A stretch of 64,000 nucleotides of DNA. Source: Haberlea rhodopensis (Eukaryota; Streptophyta; Magnoliopsida; Lamiales; Gesneriaceae). The notes beneath the pieces are model-generated. The model did not search any database, was not told where the DNA came from, and saw only the letters and a list, made by a program, of their open reading frames with translations. The position numbers were made by a program, and so were the translations under genes. This document shows, piece by piece, positions 12,776 through 23,487 of the stretch. The stretch spans positions 186,001-250,000 of the forward strand of contig CAJQUN010000335.1 of assembly GCA_907163345.1 (NCBI GenBank), in the 5' to 3' direction. Numbering within the stretch: the first letter of the stretch is position 1; every line of letters begins with the position of its first letter.

Positions 12776-14822
12776 TGTAAGGACCCTAATCCTTAAGTGC
12801 GGAATCAAGGCATAATAGAGCTAATATAAAAGATCAGAGTGTAAAAGAACGTGTTGAGTCTATGAGCTTAAGCATTACATGCCAAAAATAAGGACTACCA
12901 AATGGATTAATTACATTCCAATCAATGAATGTGTTCAACTATAGTTTTATACTACTCCTAGAGTAGATACTATCCAAAATAATCCTGTCCTTTCTGCCTC
13001 AAAAGAATTCTTCACAAGGCTCACCACCTCAACCCGCTCAAGCCCTTCTTATCATGCCAAAAAGGTACCTACAAGGACAACCCCCAAACATGAGCAATAA
13101 TAATCATTCATATTCAACACAATATGAAGATAAAGCGTAAATGCATAATCATAATAAAACACTTCCTGTTTTTCCCATGCATTTCAAACGCTTCCCGTTT
13201 GGTAGTCCCTGTACCATAACTCATGAGTATAATCAACAGATTATTTTTAATGGTCTAAACATGTCATGACACAATACCATCTCATCAATATCAAATACTG
13301 ATCACCAATCCCTAGTCTGTCCATCACAATGTATTTTAATGCCCCTCGCTTATTTACATATAGGCGGCATAGGATAACCTCGCTTCAATGGACATGCGGG
13401 ACTCCCACCCCTCGCCTCTCATTGAGCGGCAAATACCCTTTCCTCTCCCTATATGATAACCACGCTCAAATGTGACATGCGGCGCTCCCACCCCTCGCTT
13501 CACATTTAGCGGAACCAAACAAATAGCGGCAAGCATTAAAATCATCAAGGGATGACCACGACTCATGGGATGTGCACCAATAATCATCATATGCATCTAT
13601 AAACATCATGCATAACATGTATTTGCATCCACAATGCAATACCACATATATACTCGCATCCACAATGCATAAACAATGAGTATATAAGATACATGTACCG
13701 TTGGGTGCCCGTACGTCCACTACGTACCTTTCCAAAATGTAGGATATGGTAGGACTTCAATGCCTTGGCTGTGTTGCCACCTGGGATGGTTCTACACATT
13801 CACACAAATCAATATTAGAACCCAATAATAGTCCGATACCAAAAATCCTACAAAAATATTCAAAAACACCAAATTTGGTGTCTCGCGATCGATCGCCATA
13901 CAGCCCCGATCGATCGCGAGACCCCACTGTCTCGAGCAACAAAAAATTACAATCCACGATCGATCGCTGAGTTTGCGCCGATCGATCGCGACCTCGCCGA
14001 TCGATCGCGCAAGACTCGCGATCGATCGCTGAAGTCCACTGTCTTCAGCACTGCAGCTCGCGATCGATCGCGGAAGGCGCCGATCGATCGCCGAGTCCTG
14101 CATACCCGATTTTTGGGCACTATTCACCCATCTCCTTCCCAAACCCAAACAAACTCATATAATCAAACACCAACCATACTCAATCACTACAAATCTTCCA
14201 TAAACAACATCATACAACCATAAATCTAACACTCATCCAAAAATAACACCAACTCACACAAACCCATTTTAAAACCCTTCAAAAACATACCAAACTTAAA
14301 CAAAACCTTACAAAAGCAACAATGAGGTATCCATACCTCTTGGAGATCTCAAATCACCCAATAAACTCCACAAATCAAGATTTTGCAAGGACTTCTCTTC
14401 ACCTCAAAGCTGGAACTCGAAAATGAGGGGAAGGGTTTGGGTGGTGATTTGGTAAAGTAAGAGTGAGAGTGGTGAGGTGGGGTTGGGGTATAAAGTGGGT
14501 TAAATAAATTAAAAATGCATCCCACAACTCATGGTGTATAAAACACCCCAACATGATATTTAAAAGCATAACACCACTATGCTCCACAATTACAAATAAA
14601 TGCATGTTTCCTCAAAACTGACTACCCACACATGAAGTCATTAAAACACCCCAAATATCTAACATGCATCGCATGCACCCTGAAATGCAACCCGATCACA
14701 TCTACCATGTGACTAAACATTTCAACATAATAATTCCAACACAAAATTAATTACCATCATAATTAATCATATAAACACAAGTAATGCACCAAGTTGCAAT
14801 TAATCATTTCGGGGACATCACA
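12776..14822 (-). repeat. Element A, 3' LTR
   Basis: 2047 bp, ends TG..CA, near-identical to 25679-27680. On the coding strand a weak TATA-like CTTTATACCCC lies near 14490 with a CT/CA-rich leader after it. Eight CGATCGATCG units lie at 13883-14092. No gene is seen in it. Confidence 0.93.
13883..14092. repeat. Array of eight CGATCGATCG palindromes in the A LTR
   Basis: Eight copies of the 10-bp palindrome, most extended to GCGATCGATCGC, spaced 15-45 bp. Repeated in the other LTR at about 26741-26950. If the TATA-like site near 14490 is used, the array falls in the transcribed leader, unlike the arrays of B and solo C which lie upstream of TATA. Confidence 0.9.
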
Positions 14823-14836
14823 ATACTCCCCTACTT
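14823..14836 (-). other. Element A polypurine tract
   Basis: AAGTAGGGGAGTAT on the coding strand, directly before the 3' LTR; primes plus-strand DNA synthesis in LTR elements. Confidence 0.8.
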
Positions 14837-14856
14837 ATAAGATTTCGTCCTCGAAA

Positions 14857-17424
14857 TCACATGCACTTACCCCAAAAGGAAACTAAACATAAACACATAC
14901 CAGAGAATAGTTCCGGGTAGTGCTGCACCATATGCCGCTCCGTCTCCCACGTAGCCTCCTCGACACCCCTGCGATCCCACTGAATCTTTACCATCGGTAT
15001 CACTTTGTTCCGAAGTCTACGGTGTGCTCGATCCAGGATTCTGACAGGCCGTTCCACATAAGACACATCGGATTCCAACTGAACCTCAGAAGGCTGTAAC
15101 ACATGAGATGGATCCGGCTCATACTTCCGCAGCATTGATACATGAAACACATCATGTATACCAGATAAAGAAGGCGGCAGAGCCAGTCGGTAAGCTAAGG
15201 TTCCAATGCGCTGCAAAATCTCGTACGGTCCAACATACCTCGGAGACAGTTTCCCGCGCATCCCAAATCGCACAACGCCTCTGACAGGCGAGATCTTCAA
15301 GAAGACCTTATCTCCCAACTGAAATTCCAACGGCCTCCGCCGTCTATTCGCATAAGCTGCCTGTTTGTCCTGGGCCGCTTTCATTTTCTGCCTTATCGTC
15401 TTTATCTTTTCTTCCATCTCCCGAATCAACTCCGGTCCTCCGACCGATCTGCGGTCCAAATCATCCCAACACAAGGGTGATCTACACCGTCTGCCAAAAA
15501 GAGCTTCAAACGGAGCCATCTGAATACTCGCCTGGTAGCTATTGTTATAAGAAAACTCTACCAAAGGCACTGAATCCTGCCAAGAGGCATCGAACTCCAA
15601 AACGCAAGCTCTCAACATGTCCTCGAGCGTCTGAATAGTACGCTCGGTCTGGCCATCCGTCTGAGGATGATAAGCAGTGCTCAATCTGACTTCAGTTCCC
15701 AAGGCTGACTGCAGGCCTTCCCAGAAATGAGATGTGAATCGCGGATCTCGATCTGACACTATGGAAACGGGGATCCCATGCAATCTCACCACATCTCTAA
15801 TATACAACTGCGCCATCCTCAAAAAGGTGAAAGTCATGCTATAGGGGATAAAATGAGCTACCTTAGTCAATCGATCCACGATCACCCAAATAGCATCGAA
15901 GCCTGAAGCACTCCTCGGCAAATGAGTCACGAAGTCCATGGAAATGTGTTCCCACTTCCACTTCGGTATCTCCAAGCTTCTCAACTCGCCGCCAGGTCTC
16001 TGCCTCTCTGCCTTAACCTGCTGGCAGATCAAACACCTCTTCACAAAAGCGACGACATCACTCTTCATTCTCTTCCACCAAAACTGGCCACGCAGATCTT
16101 TATACATCTTTTTCCCGCCTGGGTGGATGCTCAGTCTGCTACTATGAGCTCGCTCTAAGATCCCTTTACGCAGCTCCGGGGTACTCGGAACCACCCAACG
16201 GTCACCCAATCTCAAAGACCCGTCATCGGCCACTCTGAATTTCGTTGGCTGACCAAGATGTACTAAAGATAACCACCTCTGAACCTCATCGTCTGACCTC
16301 TGAGCTCTCCTGATGTTCTCATAGATATCTGGCTCGGCTAGCAAAGTCGATACATACACAGGCGATGCATCTATGTCAAAATCATAGCCCAGATGGCAAT
16401 AGGAGGTCATCATGGCTGACAAGTGGATGACGTCCTCAGCAGAACTCTTCACTTTCCGGCTCAAAGCATCTGCTGTCAAATTAGCTTTCCCCGGATGGTA
16501 CTCTATCTCGCAATCATAGTCTTTAAGTAAGTCCATCCACCTCCTCTGCCTCATGTTCAGCTCTGCCTGAGTGAATAAAAACTTGAGGCTCTTGTGATCC
16601 GTGTAAATGGTAAATGAAGTACCATACAAATAATGCCTCCAAATCTTCAGGGCGAAGATGATAGCCGCCAATTCCAAGTCATGAACTGGATATCTGGTCT
16701 CATGCGGCTTCAACTGCCTCGATGCATAAGCTACCACATGCTTATCTTGCATCAGAACACACCCAAGGCCCTGGAGTGATGCATCAGTATACAGAACAAA
16801 TCTGGAGTTCTCCGTAGGGATCACTAACACTGGCGCCGTCGTCAACCGGTGCTTCAACTCCCGGAAGCTTTCCTCACAAGCTTCTGACCAAAAGAATGGT
16901 ACACCCTTCTGGGTCAACTGTGTCAACGGCTTGGCAATCTTCGAAAAGCCCTCGACGAAGCGTCGATAATATCCGGCCAAACCAAGGAAGCTCCGAATCT
17001 CAGGCACAGAAGTGGGGGCAGCCCACTCCATCACATCTTCGATCTTCCTGGGATCCACCGATATTCCGTTGCTAGAAATGACATGCCCCAGAAATACTAC
17101 ACTGCTCAACCAGAACTCACACTTACTGAGCTTGGCATACAACTGGTGATCTCGAAGAATCTGGAGCACTGTCCTCAAGTGTTTCACGTGCTCTTCCTCA
17201 CTCCGGGAATAGATGAGGATGTCGTCAATAAACACAATGACGAACTGATCAAGATACGGCTGAAACACTCTGTTCATCAGACTCATAAAGACCGCTGGAG
17301 CATTCGTCACGCCGAACGGCATCACTAGGAACTCATAATGTCCATATCGCGTCCGGATCTTCTGCACATCTTCCTCTCTGACTCGAATCTGATGATACCC
17401 GGATCTCAAATCAATCTTGCTATA
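14857..17424 (-). pseudogene. Element A Pol, C-terminal part (RT, RNase H, integrase, chromodomain)
   Basis: About 850 residues without a stop. RT continues at LRSGYHQIRV and has the catalytic FIDDILIYS. RNase H follows (LYTDASLQGLG, DLELAAIIFALK, ADALSRK). Integrase has an HHCC zinc-binding stretch ending CLICQQ and a DDE core (MDFVTHLPRS, VSDRDPRFTS, STAYHPQTDGQTER). The C-terminal 50 residues (VRILDRAHRRLRNKV, HGVEEATWE-like) resemble the Tekay chromodomain, thought to steer integration to heterochromatin. The coding sequence is broken only by B1. Confidence 0.93.
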
Positions 17425-19269
17425 TGTTGGAATCGAAGAGGGGGGTGAATGAGATTCCTTGGCTACTTTAGCGTTTTAAAATGAGTTTGTAAAAATAAAA
17501 TATTTTGCGCTTGCGGAAGCCTTTAGTCAATCGATAAAAGCAAAGAATAAAATAAATAAATACGTAAAGGAAATAAAGCAATAAATAACAAAAGGATTTG
17601 TTATAGAAGTTCGGCGATGAATCGCCTACGTCTCCTCTTCCCGGTTAGATAACCTCCAACCGAGGTTCCACTAGAACAATTGGTCTTGGCCTTGAGGGCT
17701 CCAAGTTAGCCACACAACAACTCTTCCCGAGTTACAACGCTCTTCCCGAGCACACTACTCTTCCCAAGTACACAAGCTCTTCCCGAGCACAATACTCTTC
17801 CCGAGTATACAAAGCTCTTCACGAGCTACCAACACTCTTCACGAGTCTTCTTGGCCTTAAGGGCTCCAAGGATAGCCACAACACATGCACCAACTTTACT
17901 TGTTGGCGACTTTACAATTTTCCAACTTTCTTTGGTGTTGGAGGACCTTTACAAGAAACTCAATCAAACACCTTCAAGGTGTACCAATACGAAGAATCAA
18001 AACTCACACAACAAGAGATGAATTACAAACTCCAATACACACAAATGTATGAATTTTGCAATGCTAAAATAATTTGAATTGATCAAGGCTTTCTTGTAGT
18101 TTATAGTCTTGTTTCTTGCCTTCAAAAAGCTCCAAAAGATCCATATTTATAGTGTATGAGGCCCCCAAAGCTCCTACTAGCCGTTGCTACACATAAGGCT
18201 TGAATCACGCCTCGATCGCCTCGGAAATCGCCTCGGGCGATCACCCATCGCCACCCTTTAACGGTCAAATCTGGCCCAGATCGCCTCGGGCGATCTCCCC
18301 ATAGCCTGGGGCGATCATCAATGATAAACAAGGCCGTAGGTAAAGTTCTGGATCGCCTCGGGCGTTCCGTGCATCGCCTGGGGCGATCGCCCTCAAAAAA
18401 ATGGCCTAGGAAGCATTCTGGATCGCCTGGGGCGAGGTTGACCATCGCCAGCGTGCCCACCGTGCCATCGCTTCAGTCGATGGTGCGCAACATGGCTCGG
18501 ATCGCCTGAGGTGATGGCCCGGATCGCCTGAGGTGATCTGCCAGATTTCAGCACTCTCAAACTTTGCACTATTCGACCATCTTAAGCTCATTTCTGGGAA
18601 ACGTGGTAAACATAAAGGTTGTAGCTCTTCCTCTTATCTAGGTGTGTACAAAATTTCATTGCATTTCATTAAGGTATGAAGAAGTTATGCCCAAAATGCT
18701 ACAGTCGCTCAAACCTTGCTACAATCTGCACTTGTTATGACTTCCATGTCATTTTGCTCCATGCTGCAATCCGAATTGGACTGAGATGTTCGAATACGAA
18801 ATCTAGCATATTGAGTTTGCTTTCCAACCTCTTTAGATTCACCTTGTTCGGAGCATCGAGCCAAGAGATATAATCAAAACATTGCACTGCGCTCCAATTG
18901 GCTTCTATACGAATTTGCCCACCAACGGACCATTGGTTTGTGGGTCTTCATCCCATCATAAGAAATTGTTCCAACATCATTCCACACATGTTGAACACTT
19001 AAATTGGTTGTTCATAGATGTCATTCCTTCTCGTCCAAGCTCAATAGATTCCTTGATAAAAATCACCGCTTGTCCTATGAACTCGCATATGTTATTGTAT
19101 AACTTGGGTTCTCTTCCATTGGTCTTCCCAACCAATTTATCAATATAACCTTGTACACTAAGTAGACATATTAGTATAACAAATGCAAGTTTTGTTGATC
19201 ATCAAAACTCAAAGATTAACCGGGGATAATTTAACGCATTAAACGCAACCATGCGTTTAAGGCTCAACA
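17425..19269 (-). repeat. B1 3' LTR
   Basis: 1845 bp, TG..CA. Holds the small-hairpin array (17720-17846), a TATA box near 18150 and the GATCGCC palindrome array (about 18205-18535). Compared with the 5' LTR it lacks one palindrome near 18445 and gains part of another near 18210, so the array changes length by unit. Confidence 0.93.
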
Positions 19270-20122
19270 ATCTCCCCCTTTTTTATGATCACAAAACTTG
19301 ATAAACTTGAATAAGTAATATGCATGAAATGTGAGTAAAAATAATTCCCCCTTAACAATTGCATACACTACAAGTTAATCAAGCAAATAACTCTCCCCCT
19401 CAAACCATGCATACTCAAGCTCTCCCCCTTAAACTATGCATGAATTAAGGTTCAAGTTTATCACAAAATTCTCCCCCTTTTTGTGATAATCAAAAAGCAC
19501 AAAATTTAAATAAACATAGTTCGATTATATGTTGCCACATAGCCATATTTCAACAATTTACACATGTTCCTCATCAAACAAGATTAAATCATATAGAGGT
19601 GAATCACAACCATGTGTTTAAGGCACTCAACAATTAATTCTGAAAGTTGCAATGTGTGCATATGTTCATGCATTCATGCCAAAAACAAAATAATAAAAAA
19701 ATATCAAGGCATTATAACAAATCATATACTTGCACATTTTCATATAGCATATTCAAATTTGAATGCAAAGCATATCAAGCTACTTACAATAAAAAGATAA
19801 GCATACATCATGCATTTCAACAATTATGCTAAGGGGTTATGCATTTTACTCCAATGAATATTGAGCTTCAATATTTATTTATCACAATTAATTTGTGCCA
19901 ATGAATTTTGAAATTGCTCTTTTAACATGTAAAAAATAAATTTTACCCTCAATGACAAGAGTTTGTTCTTGTCATAGGTCCAACGCCTCGAGCCTCTTCT
20001 ATAGTTGTGAATAATACAAACTCCTCCTTTGGGTTGCTTGACCCTTCATCCTTCATTTCATTCTTGTCCCTACAAGACAAATTTACAATTGGAGGAACTT
20101 TGGTACCCATTTGATTTTTGGG
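19270..20122 (-). other. B1 3' non-coding region with multiple polypurine tracts
   Basis: No gene seen. The tract AAAAAAGGGGGAGAT abuts the LTR at 19270-19284. Further G-rich purine tracts on the coding strand lie near 19345, 19390, 19422 and 19468. Repeated polypurine tracts are a known Sirevirus feature. Confidence 0.8.
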
Positions 20123-21589
20123 TCATAGGGGGTTAACTTTCAATGGCACTTTTGGAATCCATTTCCACCTCTTATTAGATTGGTATTGGATTCTAGCAAA
20201 CCTACACTTATTTTTAGTGTGGCCATTTTTGCAACAATAATTACAAGTAGGAGAATCATGCTTTGCATTGGCCAACAAGCTAGAAAAAGTTTTTGATTTG
20301 CTTGAAAAACCTAACCCGGCTTTGTCAAAGCTACAACGTTGCAAGCCAAGCAATTCATTCATCTTTTTACTACTTTCACTAAATTTGCAAAAAGATATCT
20401 TTAAAGAATTTAATTCATTTCTCAATGAATTATTTTCTTCATCTTTCTTAGCAATCTCAAGTTTGAGTAATTTGTTACCCATCTTGGTTTTGCCAAGAGC
20501 ATCAATAAGATCATTATAAGACTCTAAAAGTTCATCAAATGAAGGTACCTCATTGTCACTTTCATCTCCTTCATCTCCAAGAGCCATTAGACATAGATTG
20601 GTGGCTTCTTCTTCATCGGAGTCGCTATCACTCCATGTGGCTATAAACGCTTTCTTCTTCCCTTTGTCCTCATTCTTCTTCCTAGGGCATTTGTTAGCAT
20701 AATGACCTTTATCATTACAATTATAACAAGTTACCTCATTTTTGGATTCATTTTTGGTTGCACTTGAGGTCTTTGACTTGCTATGTTTGGTGAAGAGCTT
20801 CTTGAACTTATTTGTGAATAGGATCATCTCCTCATCATCATCATCTTCTTCATCATCGGAGTGGTCTTTCCTTCCAACCAAGGCATTCCCATTTCTCTTG
20901 GATCTATCCTCCTCCTTTACTTCTCTCCTTGTGGCAACTTCAAGCTCATGAGTCACCAATGTGCCATGGAGCTCATCAAGATCATAGGAAGCACTTTCTC
21001 CTTTGTTGGACTCGATAATGGCCGTCCTCTTTGCATCCCATTCTTTAGGTAAGGCCCTTAGTGCTCTCCTCCATATTTGCTTTGGAGGGTACTTCTCTCC
21101 AAGTTGGGCAAGCTCATTTATGATAAGTGTGAGCCTCCTAAACATGGAATCCACCTCTTCTCCGGGCTCCATCTCAAACGTTTCATATTTGAGTTGTAGA
21201 AGGTCAATCTTGGTCTCCTTCACTTGATTGGTTCCTTCATGACAAATTTGCAATTTGTCCCATATCTCCTTAGCGGTTGAGCACATTGAGATCCGGTTGT
21301 ACTCCTTCATATCTAAGGCACAATGCAAAATATTAATAGCTTTAGCATTTTGTGAAATTAATATCATATCCGCTCTAGTGAAATCGTCCATTTCTTTGGG
21401 AACACTTATTCCCCCAATTTCCTTTAAAGGAACATGTGGACCTTTCACTATGATCTTCGATAGGTCGTAATCTACGGATTGGATGTATAGAGAAATTCTA
21501 TTTTTCCAATAGCCGTAATTATCACCCGTGAAGAGCGGAGGGCGATTTGTCGATTGACCTTGAGCAAACTCATTTGCTAGATTAGCCAT
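20123..21589 (-). CDS. B1 Gag (Copia type, intact)
   Basis: About 488 residues from the ATG at 21589 (MANLANEFAQGQS). The UBN2/Copia Gag core is seen in FTGDNYGYWKNRISLYIQS, SMCSTAKEIWDKLQ and ALPKEWDAKRTAI. An acidic Asp/Glu run and a Lys-rich stretch lead to a CCHC knuckle (CYNCNDKGHYANKC). A second knuckle-like motif lies near the end (CNYCCKNGHTKNKC), followed by RWKWIPK, the block after which pol normally starts in Sirevirus-type elements. No pol follows: the ORF ends 850 bp before the LTR. The frame is open, so selection or youth keeps it functional. Confidence 0.92.
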   Translation of the reverse strand: MANLANEFAQGQSTNRPPLFTGDNYGYWKNRISLYIQSVDYDLSKIIVKGPHVPLKEIGGISVPKEMDDFTRADMILISQNAKAINILHCALDMKEYNRISMCSTAKEIWDKLQICHEGTNQVKETKIDLLQLKYETFEMEPGEEVDSMFRRLTLIINELAQLGEKYPPKQIWRRALRALPKEWDAKRTAIIESNKGESASYDLDELHGTLVTHELEVATRREVKEEDRSKRNGNALVGRKDHSDDEEDDDDEEMILFTNKFKKLFTKHSKSKTSSATKNESKNEVTCYNCNDKGHYANKCPRKKNEDKGKKKAFIATWSDSDSDEEEATNLCLMALGDEGDESDNEVPSFDELLESYNDLIDALGKTKMGNKLLKLEIAKKDEENNSLRNELNSLKISFCKFSESSKKMNELLGLQRCSFDKAGLGFSSKSKTFSSLLANAKHDSPTCNYCCKNGHTKNKCRFARIQYQSNKRWKWIPKVPLKVNPL

Positions 21590-21621
21590 AAAAAGATTTT
21601 GATTTAAAACAAAAATCAAAT

Positions 21622-21634
21622 GGCTCTGATACCA
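21622..21634 (-). other. B1 primer binding site
   Basis: TGGTATCAGAGCC on the coding strand, two bases after the 5' LTR; complementary to initiator methionine tRNA. Confidence 0.9.
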
Positions 21635-21931
21635 CTTGTTGGAATCGAAGAGGGGGGTGAATGAGATTCATTGGCTACTTTAGCGTTTTAAAATGAGTTT
21701 GTAAAAATTAAATATTTTGCGCTTGCGGAAGCCTTTAGTCAATCCATAAAAGCAAAGAATAAAATAAATAAATACGTAAAGGAAATAAAGCAATAAATAA
21801 CAAAAGGATTTGTTATAGAAGTTCGGCGATGAATCGCCTACGTCTCCTCTTCCCGGTTAGATAACCTCCAACCGAGGTTCCACTAGAACAATTGGTCTTG
21901 GCCTTGAGGGCTCCAAGTTAGCCACACAACA

Positions 21932-22058
21932 ACTCTTCCCGAGTTACAACGCTCTTCCCGAGCACACTACTCTTCCCGAGTACACAAGCTCTTCCCGAGC
22001 ACAATACTCTTCCCGAGTATACAAAGCTCTTCACGAGCTACCAACACTCTTCACGAGT
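21932..22058 (-). repeat. Small-hairpin array in the B1 5' LTR leader
   Basis: Seven 13-bp units spaced 18-20 bp: ACTCTTCCCGAGT alternating with GCTCTTCCCGAGC. The stem's outer pair switches A-T / G-C from unit to unit. It lies about 300 nt downstream of TATA, so it should be in the RNA. The other copy is at 17720-17846. Confidence 0.92.
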
Positions 22059-22349
22059 CTTCTTTGCCTTAAGGGCTCCAAGGATAGCCACAACACATGC
22101 ACCAACTTTACTTGTTGGCGACTTTACAATTTTCCAACTTGCTTTGGTGTTGGAGGACCTTTACAAGAAACTCAATCAAACACCTTCAAGGTGTACCAAT
22201 ACGAAGAATCAAAACTCACACAACAAGAGATGAATTACAAACTCCAATACACACAAATGTATGAAGTTTGCAATGCTAAAATAATTTGAATTGATCAAGG
22301 ATTTCTTGTAGTTTATAGTCTTGTTTCTTGCCTTCAAAAAGCTCCAAAA

Positions 22350-22364
22350 GATCCATATTTATAG
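22350..22364 (-). promoter_or_regulatory. TATA box of the B1 LTR promoter
   Basis: CTATAAATATGGATC on the coding strand, about 60 bp below the palindrome array. The same 15 bases occur in the solo LTR of family C at 34848-34862. Confidence 0.75.
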
Positions 22365-22425
22365 TGTATGAGGCCCCCAAAGCTCCTACTAGCCGTTGCT
22401 ACACATAAGGCTTGAATCACGCCTC

Positions 22426-22755
22426 GATCGCCTCGGGCGATCACCCATCGCCACCCTTTAACGGTCAAATCTGGCCCAGATCGCCTCGGGCGATCTCCCC
22501 ATCGCCTGGGGCGATCATCAATGATAAACAAGGCCGTAGGTAAAGTTCTGGATCGCCTCGGGCGTTCCGTGCATCGCCTGGGGCGATCGCCCTCAAAAAA
22601 ATGGCCTAGGAAGCATTCTGGATCGCCTGGGGCGAGGTTGACCATCGCCTGGGGCGATCTGATCACCAGCGTGCCCACCGTGCCATCGCTTCAGTCGATG
22701 GTGCGCAACATGGCTCGGATCGCCTGAGGTGATGGCCCGGATCGCCTGAGGTGAT
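22426..22755. promoter_or_regulatory. Palindrome array upstream of the B1 TATA box
   Basis: About nine units of GATCGCCT[CG][GA]GGCGATC, for example 22426-22442, 22478-22496 (arms lengthened to AGATCGCC/GGCGATCT), 22501-22515, 22573-22587, 22644-22658, 22719-22733 and 22741-22755. Arms vary while mostly keeping pairing, including G-T in the last two. Palindrome clusters upstream of TATA are known for Sirevirus LTRs; binding factors are not known here. Confidence 0.85.
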
Positions 22756-23487
22756 CTGCCAGATTTCAGCACTCTCAAACTTTGCACTATTCGACCATCT
22801 TAAGCTCATTTCTGGGAAAAGTGGTAAACATAAAGGTTGTAGATCTTCCTCTTATCTAAGTGTGTACAAAATTTCATTGCATTTCATTAAGGTATGAAGA
22901 AGTTATGCCCAAACTGCTACAGTCGCTCAAACCTTGCTACAATCTGCACTTGTTATGACTTCCATGTCATTTTGCTCCATGCTGAAATCCGAATTGGACT
23001 GAGATGTTCGAATATGAAATCTAGCATATTGAGTTTGCTTTCCAACCTCTTTGGATTCACCTTGTTCGGAGCATCGAGCCAAGAGATATAATCAAAACAT
23101 TGCACTGCGCTCCAATTGGCTTCTATACGAATTTGCCCACCAACGGACCATTGGTTTGTGGGTCTTCATCCCATCATAAGAAATTGTTCCAACATCATTC
23201 CACACATGTTGAACACTTAAATTGGTTGTTCATAGATGTCATTCCTTCTCGTCCAAGCTCAATAGATTCCTTAATAAAAATCACCGCTTGTCCTATGAAC
23301 TCGCATATGTTATTGTATAACTTGGGTTCTCTTCCATTGGTCTTCCCAACCAATTTATCAATATAACCATGTACACTAAGTAGACATATTAGTATAACAA
23401 ATGCAAGTTTTGTTGATCATCAAAACTCAAAGATTAACGGGGGATAATTTAACGCATTAAACGCAACCATGCGTTTAAGGCTCAACA

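Larger units (their letters stand above)
17425..23487 (-). mobile_element. Element B1: gag-only, non-autonomous Copia-type retrotransposon
   Basis: 6.06 kb, in the RT of element A with target duplication CTATA (17420-17424, 23488-23492). LTRs 17425-19269 and 21637-23487 are nearly identical and begin TGTTGAGCC on the coding strand. Primer site TGGTATCAGAGCC at 21622-21634. Only a gag gene is present in 2.4 kb of internal DNA; protease, integrase, RT and RNase H are missing. The Gag C-terminus and multiple polypurine tracts resemble Sirevirus-type Copia elements. It needs a helper for mobility. Confidence 0.92.
21637..23487 (-). repeat. B1 5' LTR
   Basis: 1851 bp. On the coding strand: palindrome array, TATA at 22350-22364, then the hairpin array at 21932-22058 in the transcribed leader. 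It ends with CATTCACCCCCCTC..CAACA, a terminus also seen in B2 and in E. Confidence 0.93.

Noticed and set aside
13354..14148. Several overlapping minus-strand ORFs of 60-118 residues
   Set aside because: They lie in the LTR of element A, read through the palindrome array (repeats of Asp-Arg-Ser/Ile) and recur unchanged in the other LTR at 26246-27006. No family is recognised.
17700..17850. Evenly spaced repeats that might look like a CRISPR array
   Set aside because: The units are 13 bp with 5-7 bp spacers, lie in a plant LTR and occur in both LTRs of B1 and in B2.
18122..18591. Arg-rich ORFs on both strands in the B1 LTRs (also 22334-22787 and 63229-63732)
   Set aside because: They are translations of the GATCGCC palindromes on either strand; upstream of the TATA box and not protein-like.
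18676..19148. Plus-strand ORFs repeated at 22894-23366
   Set aside because: LTR sequence of B1 read on the opposite strand; conservation is due to the LTRs being duplicates.
20742..20951. Ser-rich plus-strand ORF
   Set aside because: Antisense of the acidic Asp/Glu stretch of B1 Gag.
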